From NCBI GenBank assembly GCA_964420045.1, contig CAYQPQ010000021.1, positions 1 through 17,998 of the forward strand: a stretch of DNA of 17,998 bases, read 5' to 3'. Shown piece by piece: positions 6,705-12,489 of this stretch (position 1 is the stretch's first letter; each line of letters begins with the position of its first letter). The notes beneath the pieces are model-generated. The model had not been told where the DNA came from, made no database searches, and was given only the letters and a program-made list of their open reading frames with translations. The position numbers and the translations under genes are program-made. Source of the stretch: GCA-016699975 sp964420045 (lineage in GTDB: Bacteria; Patescibacteriota; Minisyncoccia; Moranbacterales; UBA1568).

Positions 6705-7049
6705 TCAGGAAGTTATGATGATTGTTCCAAGAACCCACTCAACAAAGAACTGAGCAGCCGTTTCCGGAACACCTTCTTCCCGAATCTTACTTATGATTAG
6801 GTCCCGAAGTATGCCACATATCACATCAGAACACTGGCATCTCAATACACAGTTACTCCAAGACATACAGAAGCGAATCAGAGGGAGCATTTCAGAATGA
6901 AAGGCAACGAGTTGAATCGGCGTTACCACTAGGACATTCCAAACGCCAGTATTCGCAACTTTGCTAATGTCCTGCTGGAGAATATACTCCTCCCACTTCC
7001 GATCATTTAACACGGAAGATGGGATGTTTACAACACATTCTTCAGACAT
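6705..7049 (-). CDS. Hypothetical protein, 114 aa
   Basis: I do not recognise a family. The protein is soluble-looking, with an acidic N-terminus (MSEECVV), a central hydrophobic strand-rich part (NVLVVTPIQLVAF at about 38-50) and four cysteines in the middle (CMSWSNCVLRCQC, residues 61-73), spaced C-x5-C-x3-C-x-C. The C-terminal half (about 76-114) looks like two amphipathic helices. The Cys cluster could bind a metal or form disulfides, but this is inference. The gene is well supported by signals: an AAGGAG Shine-Dalgarno 7 nt before the ATG, a promoter at 7122-7149, a leader hairpin at 7089-7111 and a terminator after the stop. It is a stand-alone unit. Confidence 0.68.
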   Translation of the reverse strand: MSEECVVNIPSSVLNDRKWEEYILQQDISKVANTGVWNVLVVTPIQLVAFHSEMLPLIRFCMSWSNCVLRCQCSDVICGILRDLIISKIREEGVPETAAQFFVEWVLGTIIITS

Positions 7050-7088
7050 CTCATTTCTCCTTCAAGTTGTTCGAGAACTACACTCTCT

Positions 7089-7111
7089 CCCTACCGTAAA
7101 TTTCGGCAGGG
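7089..7111 (-). promoter_or_regulatory. Leader hairpin of the 114-aa gene
   Basis: Minus-strand arms CCCTGCCG/CGGTAGGG (one G-U pair) around a 7-nt loop, inside the predicted 5' leader about 40 nt before the ATG. There is no U-tract, so it is not a terminator. It may stabilise the RNA or be an operator. Confidence 0.35.
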
Positions 7112-7121
7112 ATCACATTTA

Positions 7122-7149
7122 TGTATACTTTTTTCAAAAGTTTTGTCAA
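7122..7149 (-). promoter_or_regulatory. Promoter of the 114-aa gene
   Basis: Minus-strand TTGACA (7144-7149), 16-bp A/T-rich spacer, TATACA (7122-7127). It is almost a duplicate of the promoter at 7382-7410. The leader would be about 65 nt. Confidence 0.7.
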
Positions 7150-7181
7150 TATACCCCTGCAAGTTCCAAAACAAACCAGCC

Positions 7182-7307
7182 CTAAACGTGAAAACATATC
7201 ACTTGCAGTGAGAAAAATTCATTCGTTCTCAAAATATCCGAACATTCCACGGTTATACCAAGAAAAAAAGTTTCATCTCCAAACGACCCTTCAACTTTCG
7301 CAGTCAC
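7182..7307 (-). CDS. Possible small protein, 41 aa
   Basis: A GTG-started frame (7305-7307) on the minus strand ends in TAG at 7182. An AAGGAG Shine-Dalgarno lies 7 nt upstream of the GTG, and a strong promoter (TTGACA-N17-TATACA, 7382-7410) points into it. The peptide begins VTAKVEGSFGDETFFLG and contains two Cys; it has no membrane segment and no recognisable family. It lies directly before the promoter of the 114-aa gene, with no terminator between. The signals are better than chance, but the frame is short and could be a decayed gene or the leader of a non-coding RNA. Confidence 0.4.
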   Translation of the reverse strand: MTAKVEGSFGDETFFLGITVECSDILRTNEFFSLQVICFHV

Positions 7308-7324
7308 ATGAACTCTCCTTCTTT

Positions 7325-7364
7325 CTTTGAGTTTAAGGTACTTCCCCGCTATACTGGAATCATT
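7325..7364 (+). promoter_or_regulatory. Promoter of the GH1 gene with palindrome at the start site
   Basis: TTGAGT (7325-7330), 17-bp spacer, TATACT (7348-7353). A palindrome GGAAT-C-ATTCC (7354-7364) immediately follows the -10 and covers the predicted start site near 7360, a classic repressor position. The leader to the ATG at 7412 is about 52 nt. Confidence 0.55.
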
Positions 7365-7381
7365 CCGGCAAGCGTCATGTT

Positions 7382-7410
7382 TGTATACACTTTTTCTTTT
7401 GTTTTGTCAA
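7382..7410 (-). promoter_or_regulatory. Strong minus-strand promoter abutting the GH1 start codon
   Basis: Minus-strand TTGACA (7405-7410), 17-bp spacer, TATACA (7382-7387). The -35 ends 1 nt before the GH1 ATG at 7412. Transcription would start near 7375 and run leftward, through the GH1 promoter and into the 41-aa frame. Confidence 0.65.
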
Positions 7411-7411
7411 T

Positions 7412-8668
7412 ATGATTCGGAAATTCCCTGACGGCTTCTTGTGGGGCGCGGCAACGGCGTCGCATCAGGTGGAAGGTAACACGACCAATGACTGGTCACA
7501 GTGGGAGAAAGAAAATGCCGAGCGCCTCGCCGCAAAGGCCGCCTCCGAATTTGGACACCTCCCCGGCTGGACGGAGAAGTTTGGCATGGAAGCCGCGCGT
7601 CCCGAGAACTATATTTCCGGCATTGCGTGCGATCACTATCACCGCTACGAAGAAGACTTTGATACCGCCAAGGAGCTCGGTCACACCGCCTATCGATTTT
7701 CCATCGAGTGGTCGCGCATCGAGCCGAAAGAAGGCGTTTTCGACGAACACGAACTCGAACACTACCTTGCTGTCGTTCGATCGCTCCGAACGAGAAATAT
7801 CGAGCCATTCGTCACCCTCTGGCACTGGACACTCCCCCCTTGGCTCGCAAAGCGTGGAGGCATGCTCGCTCCAAAATTCCCGGAATACTTCGCCCGCTAC
7901 GCCGAAAGGGTCGCGTGCGCACTCGGAAGCGATGTGACATTTTGGATCACCCTCAATGAACCCGACGTTGTAACCGGACACGCCTATATTAAAGCTCAGT
8001 GGCCACCACAAGAAAGAGGACTTCTGAAATATATCCGAGCCAACCTGGCACTGATTGAAGCGCACAGAAAAACATTCGCCGCAATCAAACAACACAATCC
8101 AAACGCACAGATCGGCATCGCCAAGCATCAAGTCTCCTTTGAGCTTAAACGAAACACGTTTATTAACCGTTCCCTTCGACGAGTCTCGCACTATTTCTGG
8201 AATAACTGGTTCCTCAATCGCATCGACACTACACAGGACTTCATCGGACTCAATCACTACAGCCGAAATGTTATCAATAACGGCTTCAACAAAAACCCAA
8301 ACGAACGCCGCACCGATATCGGCTGGGAATTCTATCCCGAGTCTATTTATCAAGCACTCATAGAATTGAAACCGTATGGCAAGCCGATATATATAACGGA
8401 GAACGGTCTCGCCGATCGAAGCGATTCACTCCGACAAGAATTCTTGGCGCGTTCACTCGCATCCGTTCACCGCGCAATAGAAGATGGCGCCAATGTCAAA
8501 GGCTACCTCCACTGGTCGCTTCTCGACAACTTCGAATGGGACAAGGGCTTCTGGCCCTGCTTCGGTCTGGTGGAAGTCGACCGAAAAACCCTTGCCCGCC
8601 ACATCCGCCCGAGCGCCCAATACTACGCAAAGATCTGCCAAACAAACTCGCTCACCACTCCCGATTAA
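7412..8668 (+). CDS. Glycoside hydrolase family 1 (beta-glucosidase/beta-galactosidase type)
   Basis: 418 aa, somewhat shorter than the usual 440-480. The family 1 barrel is complete: FPDGFLWGAATASHQVEG at 5-22 holds the substrate-binding Gln19, LWHW at 136-139, the acid/base glutamate Glu183 in TLNEP, Tyr283 in NHYSRN, the nucleophile Glu330 in YITENG, and WSLLDNFEW at 368-376 with the aglycone/C4-binding Glu375-Trp376. Both catalytic glutamates are present, so a retaining beta-glycosidase is expected; whether glucose, galactose or another sugar is preferred cannot be read. There is no signal peptide, so it is cytoplasmic and would act on imported or internal glycosides. No Shine-Dalgarno precedes the ATG; the start is fixed by the conserved FPDGFLWG opening. 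It is monocistronic between its own promoter and a terminator. Confidence 0.95.
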   Translation: MIRKFPDGFLWGAATASHQVEGNTTNDWSQWEKENAERLAAKAASEFGHLPGWTEKFGMEAARPENYISGIACDHYHRYEEDFDTAKELGHTAYRFSIEWSRIEPKEGVFDEHELEHYLAVVRSLRTRNIEPFVTLWHWTLPPWLAKRGGMLAPKFPEYFARYAERVACALGSDVTFWITLNEPDVVTGHAYIKAQWPPQERGLLKYIRANLALIEAHRKTFAAIKQHNPNAQIGIAKHQVSFELKRNTFINRSLRRVSHYFWNNWFLNRIDTTQDFIGLNHYSRNVINNGFNKNPNERRTDIGWEFYPESIYQALIELKPYGKPIYITENGLADRSDSLRQEFLARSLASVHRAIEDGANVKGYLHWSLLDNFEWDKGFWPCFGLVEVDRKTLARHIRPSAQYYAKICQTNSLTTPD

Positions 8669-8671
8669 CCC

Positions 8672-8699
8672 TTGCGTCACCGCCTTTTTGTGCTACAAT
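8672..8699 (+). promoter_or_regulatory. Candidate promoter downstream of GH1, towards tRNA-Glu
   Basis: TTGCGT (8672-8677), 16-bp spacer, TACAAT (8694-8699). The -10 matches 5 of 6 and the -35 is weak. It directs transcription toward the tRNA-Glu gene, but a terminator-like hairpin follows at once, so its use is uncertain. Confidence 0.3.
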
Positions 8700-8704
8700 C
8701 CCAG

Positions 8705-8728
8705 AAAGCCAATCGGCTTTTGTTTTTG
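8705..8728 (+). terminator. Rho-independent terminator after GH1
   Basis: A 6-bp stem AAAGCC/GGCTTT with a 4-nt loop (8705-8720) is followed by TTGTTTTTG. The stem is short but the U-tract is good, and it sits 36 nt after the GH1 stop. Confidence 0.6.
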
Positions 8729-8908
8729 TCTTCCGGTCCCATCATCCCCGCCCGCAACGCTTCGCGTAGCGATGCTGACAGGTATAGACTTGCACTCGAA
8801 TATTACGAAGCCTACACAACAAAGAAACTTGCCAGAAAAAGAGAGCTAGAACTCAAAAAGAATAGTTTCAAGAAACGAGAACTTTTTGAGAGAATCAGCG
8901 AATAATCT

Positions 8909-8980
8909 GGCCCCATCGTCTATCGGTTAGGACATCAGGTTTTCATCCTGAAAAGAGGGGTTCGACTCCCCTTGGGGCTA
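8909..8980 (+). tRNA. tRNA-Glu (anticodon TTC)
   Basis: A cloverleaf can be drawn. Acceptor GGCCCCA/TGGGGCT (first pair G-U), T8, D-arm GTC...GAC, anticodon stem TCAGG/CCTGA with loop TTTTCAT (anticodon TTC at 8942-8944), T-arm AGGGG/CCCCT with loop TTCGACT, discriminator A at 8980. CCA is not encoded and must be added afterwards. It lies between the GH1 terminator and an A/T-rich gene of likely foreign origin. Confidence 0.95.
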
Positions 8981-9169
8981 CTACAATGTCTTTATCAGCA
9001 CCACAGCACTGATTTATCGTATATATAAGCCAACGGGTGGTTGCAAAACCTTTTCCACGCATACACGCATATAGGTAATTCCATCAGGTAAAACCATTTT
9101 TTGGAACCTTGGCGTAAGATTTCCTAGCATTGTTTACAAAAAGCTTCATGACATTTAACCAAAATCAAA

Positions 9170-11227
9170 ATGGAAAGCTTAAATAACGAAAACCAAAATG
9201 ATTCACAGATTATCTTTACATCAGTGGAGCAATCAGGGGCAGTTAGCCTAAAGAGTGCTTGGCAACTATTAAAAGAGTCTTTGGCATTATTTCGTTCCAA
9301 TTTCAAGACACTGCTGATTATAATGCTCTTGCCAGTTTTCTTTAATTTGGCGTTGAAGGGAACGCAATTGCTCTCAGTAACTTCTGAGACACTATCGCAA
9401 TCATTATTATTTTCAATCTTAAAAGTGTTAGTATGGCTTGCCTCTCTCTATGTCGGGGCAATTTCAACACTCACAGTTGTATATTCAATTAAAGATGGAA
9501 CTGGAGCAAAAGAATCTTATTCAAAAGCAACAAGCAATAGTATTGCCTACATACTGATGATTTTATCTGGTTCATTGGTTCTTATGGGCAGTTTTATGCT
9601 TTTCATCATACCGAGCATTCTGTTTACGGTTTGGCTAAGTTTGATTATTTTTGTTTTTGCATTTGAGAGCACGAGGGGCTTAACTACATTGCGAAGAAGT
9701 AAACAGCTTATTCAAGGAAATTTTTGGAAAATAGTGTGGCGGACATTCATTTTTATACCAATAGTTGCAGTGATTCTTTGCATACCATTTATAATTCTTG
9801 GCGTTATATTTGGAGATAAATATAATCTGATAGCTTCAGGAGTTTTATTGCTAATTTATCCAATTGTTCTAATTTTTGAACTCCAACTATACAAAAATTT
9901 AGCCGAAATAAAAAAAGACTCCTTTCTTGAGGAACCTAAAAAAATACAAAGATTCGGCTATTATTTTGTGATGGTAATCGCCATTCCTGTTTTTTCTGCC
10001 TTTGCATTGCTTCAAATACTTAACCTAAGTGCATATGATATTCCAAATCCAAATGATGCAGATCTTCAGCTGCAAACCTTAAGCATTCCAAAACAAGACA
10101 ACGCCTTTTATGTACTCTTAGAAGCTAAGGATAAGATATTCTTGCCAGAAGATAAGCTAGTCAAGGGCTTGGATGATTCCGTTGCTCAAGAAATTATACA
10201 AAAAAATGAGGAGGCACTAGCTTTGCTTGATAAGGGTGTTTCGCTACCAGTTTTTCAACAGCCAGAATTGCAAGATCCAAAAAATTTCAGTGCAAGTCAG
10301 ATAGTTACAAGTGTTTCGTTCTTGCGTAATTTGGCAAGAGTGAACTCAGTAAAGGCTATGGCTTTGCAAAGTCAAGGAAAAGGCAAAGAAGCGCTAGATC
10401 AATCAATGAAAACGATCAAAATGGCTCAGATGATTCAGGATTCACAAGGGCCACTTATTAACTATCTTATAGGCTTAGCTGTTAAAGAGATCGGATTGAG
10501 TAATTTTCGTGACCTTGTTCAAAATTCCAACCTTCAGCCATCAGAATTATTAAGCTATGAATCGCAGTTAGATAAATACAAGGAAAGCAGACTTTCTCTG
10601 CAAAAAGCTTTGAGATCTGAATACATAATGCTTATTAATACGAAAGAAACAAGTATAGACCCTGTATTTCGTAGAGAAAAACCCAAAGAGGATAGCAATG
10701 AACTATTACGGGACATTCCGCAAAATGTGGTAGTTGGAAACATTTTCTACTACCAACCCAACAAAACAAAACTTCTTTTTGCCCAAGTGTACAGAAATAT
10801 GATAAGCAATGCAGATAAGAAAAATTATAGCCTTATAACTAGTACAGAAAAAATGCCCGTAAATTGGACTATCGTGTTTCAAAATAACGCTGTTGGAAAA
10901 ATTATTTCCAACGTCATAGATGTTTCTTTTTCTAGTCTGTATGAAAAAAGATTTCAGGAAAATTTCTCAGTAAAAGGAACTCAGCTACTCGTAGCGTTAA
11001 GAGCTTACAAGCAGACCACTAGCAATCTCCCAGACTCTTTGACAGATCTTGTCCCAAGTTATCTACCAGAACTCCCACAAGATCCTTTCGATGGCAACGC
11101 TATAAGATATTCAAAGGAAAAGGGCATTATTTATTCAATAGGCAAAGATTTACAAGATAATAATGGAAATATATCATCAGACGATTGGAGGCAAGGAAAT
11201 GACCTAGGATTCAAGATTGCATTTTAA
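9170..11227 (+). CDS. Large membrane protein with pseudopilin-like C-terminal tail, unknown function, A/T-rich
   Basis: 685 aa. Residues about 28-245 resemble the polytopic domain seen in many Patescibacterial membrane proteins (the GDPD-membrane/DUF975-like type): a SLKSAWQLLKESLALFR opening, then six helices at about 46-62, 80-103, 124-150, 150-165, 190-214 and 220-242. A seventh helix at 264-284 precedes a long extracytoplasmic, helix-rich stretch (about 290-600) with no motif I recognise. The last 80 residues carry a type II secretion pseudopilin-like pattern (LPDSLTDLVP, then LPQDPFDGNAIRY, then IIYSIGKDLQDNNG), as found at the ends of GspG-like and planctomycete-type proteins. Codons are rich in TTA, AAA and ATT, unlike the C-ending codons of its neighbours, suggesting transfer. 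No Shine-Dalgarno or clear promoter is visible in 8981-9169. Confidence 0.85.
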   Translation: MESLNNENQNDSQIIFTSVEQSGAVSLKSAWQLLKESLALFRSNFKTLLIIMLLPVFFNLALKGTQLLSVTSETLSQSLLFSILKVLVWLASLYVGAISTLTVVYSIKDGTGAKESYSKATSNSIAYILMILSGSLVLMGSFMLFIIPSILFTVWLSLIIFVFAFESTRGLTTLRRSKQLIQGNFWKIVWRTFIFIPIVAVILCIPFIILGVIFGDKYNLIASGVLLLIYPIVLIFELQLYKNLAEIKKDSFLEEPKKIQRFGYYFVMVIAIPVFSAFALLQILNLSAYDIPNPNDADLQLQTLSIPKQDNAFYVLLEAKDKIFLPEDKLVKGLDDSVAQEIIQKNEEALALLDKGVSLPVFQQPELQDPKNFSASQIVTSVSFLRNLARVNSVKAMALQSQGKGKEALDQSMKTIKMAQMIQDSQGPLINYLIGLAVKEIGLSNFRDLVQNSNLQPSELLSYESQLDKYKESRLSLQKALRSEYIMLINTKETSIDPVFRREKPKEDSNELLRDIPQNVVVGNIFYYQPNKTKLLFAQVYRNMISNADKKNYSLITSTEKMPVNWTIVFQNNAVGKIISNVIDVSFSSLYEKRFQENFSVKGTQLLVALRAYKQTTSNLPDSLTDLVPSYLPELPQDPFDGNAIRYSKEKGIIYSIGKDLQDNNGNISSDDWRQGNDLGFKIAF

Positions 11228-11256
11228 GCTGAGCTTCCCCACCTCTTCAATTCTTC

Positions 11257-11262
11257 TATAAT
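11257..11262 (+). promoter_or_regulatory. Candidate -10 box for tsaD
   Basis: A perfect TATAAT lies 33 nt before the tsaD ATG and 29 nt after the stop of the A/T-rich gene. The -35 is weak (TTCCCC, 16-bp spacer). It would give tsaD its own transcript. Confidence 0.4.
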
Positions 11263-11295
11263 CAGGTTCCAACTGTTGAATAGGTACTACTTTCT

Positions 11296-12456
11296 ATGAT
11301 CCTCACGATCGAAACATCGTGCGATGAAACAGCCGCCGCCATTGTCGAAAAAGACAGTGGCGGCGTTCGCGTACTCTCCAGTATTGTCTCCTCGCAAATC
11401 GCCATCCATGCGCCATGGGGCGGCGTCGTACCCAACCTTGCTGCACGCGAACATACGAAGAATATTGTGCCCGTCATCGAAGCAGCGCTTCGAGAAGCAC
11501 ATGTCACCATCGGACAACTAGAAGCCATCGCCGTAACCGAAGGACCCGGACTTGCCCCAGCGCTTCAAATCGGTGTCACGGCCGCAAAGACACTCTCCTA
11601 TCTCTGGCAAAAGCCACTCCTCGGCATTCACCACATCGAAGGACATATCTACGCAAACTTCATAGAAGAGCAAGGAACAGGAAATAACAAGCAAGCCACC
11701 ATACAAACCCGAAGCCATCAGTTAAAGGCTATAAGCTATAAGCTAAAAGCTAAAAGCCATACGATCAACTTCCCCCTTCTCGCACTCGTTGTCTCGGGCG
11801 GACACACCGAACTCGTTTTGATGCGCGATCATTTCACCTATGAAATTCTCGGCGAGACGGAAGACGATGCGGTCGGCGAAGCCTTCGACAAAGTAGCAAA
11901 AATGCTCAGTCTTCCCTATCCCGGCGGACCAGAAATCGCCAAAAGAGCAGATGCCTTCCGAAAGAGCATCGCCTTCTCATTGCACAGCTCAGCAACCTTT
12001 TCTTTCCCGCGCCCGATGAAGGAAAGCGGCGACTATCGATTCTCATTCTCCGGACTCAAAACCGCGGTGCTCTACTTTTTGAAGAAACATGCGTCGCAAA
12101 AACAAGAAGAAACTTTCATACATACCGTCTGTTACGAATTCCAAGAAGCGGCGCTCGATGTCCTCCTCGAAAAAACTCGTCGTGCACTCACGGAACACCG
12201 CCCCAAGACCGCCATCATCGCAGGTGGCGTCTCAGCAAATACCGAACTCCGCCGCCGCATGAGTGAAATGGTAGCGCAAGAGTTTCCCGAAACGCAGTTC
12301 CTCATGCCGCCTTTCGAGTATTCGCTCGACAATGCCGCAATGATTGGCGCCGCCGCCCTCTTCCGTTGGGAACACCTCGAGAGCGACAGGAAACGCCTTG
12401 CCCTCACCTCATGGCGGACACTCGTCGCCAATCCCGCTATGCCGCTCGGGAATTGA
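11296..12456 (+). CDS. tsaD: tRNA N6-adenosine threonylcarbamoyltransferase TsaD
   Basis: 386 aa against about 335-345 for the family. TsaD transfers the threonylcarbamoyl group to A37 of tRNAs that read ANN codons, working with TsaB and TsaE, neither of which is in this window. Seen: ILTIETSCDETAAA at 2-15 (nucleotide-binding start), GGVVPNLAAREH at 42-53, the metal ligands His113 and His117 in HHIEGH, VSGGHTEL at 166-173, FSFSGLKTAV at 249-258, GGVSAN at 310-315 and the third ligand Asp345 in SLDNAAMIG. Residues about 124-157 are an insertion absent from the family, encoded largely by a heptanucleotide tandem repeat; it falls in a loop after the metal-binding helix. The frame is intact. No Shine-Dalgarno is visible; the start is fixed by the conserved N-terminus. 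Confidence 0.97.
   Translation: MILTIETSCDETAAAIVEKDSGGVRVLSSIVSSQIAIHAPWGGVVPNLAAREHTKNIVPVIEAALREAHVTIGQLEAIAVTEGPGLAPALQIGVTAAKTLSYLWQKPLLGIHHIEGHIYANFIEEQGTGNNKQATIQTRSHQLKAISYKLKAKSHTINFPLLALVVSGGHTELVLMRDHFTYEILGETEDDAVGEAFDKVAKMLSLPYPGGPEIAKRADAFRKSIAFSLHSSATFSFPRPMKESGDYRFSFSGLKTAVLYFLKKHASQKQEETFIHTVCYEFQEAALDVLLEKTRRALTEHRPKTAIIAGGVSANTELRRRMSEMVAQEFPETQFLMPPFEYSLDNAAMIGAAALFRWEHLESDRKRLALTSWRTLVANPAMPLGN
11725..11758 (+). repeat. Heptanucleotide tandem repeat inside tsaD
   Basis: About four and a half units of period 7: AGGCTAT, AAGCTAT, AAGCTAA, AAGCTAA, AAGCC. It encodes part of the extra loop KAISYKLKAKSH. Gain or loss of one unit would shift the frame of tsaD, since 7 is not a multiple of 3. 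Confidence 0.85.
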
Positions 12457-12481
12457 AGTTTTCCACATCCAGTGCTACCAT
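12453..12481 (+). promoter_or_regulatory. Candidate promoter of valS giving a leaderless transcript
   Basis: TTGAAG (12453-12458, overlapping the tsaD stop), 17-bp spacer, TACCAT (12476-12481). The predicted start, near 12488, falls within 2 nt of the ATG at 12490. Each hexamer matches 4 of 6. Confidence 0.4.
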
Positions 12482-12489
12482 TTCCCCAT

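Noticed and set aside
7496..8353. 285-aa open frame antisense to the GH1 gene
   Set aside because: The sense strand encodes an intact GH1 enzyme with both catalytic glutamates; the antisense product has no recognisable features.
8672..8905. 77-aa TTG-started frame between GH1 and tRNA-Glu with a Lys/Glu-rich C-terminus (LARKRELELKK)
   Set aside because: It begins in a promoter-like box, runs through the GH1 terminator, and has no ATG and no Shine-Dalgarno. The helical-looking tail is intriguing, but evidence for translation is too weak.
8981..11295. Integrated element bounded by tRNA-Glu attachment repeats
   Set aside because: No second copy of the tRNA-Glu 3' end, integrase gene or mobile-element gene was found on either side of the A/T-rich gene.
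11725..11758. CRISPR-like array from repeated AGCTA-type units
   Set aside because: The units are contiguous 7-mers inside a coding sequence with no spacers; it is a simple tandem repeat.
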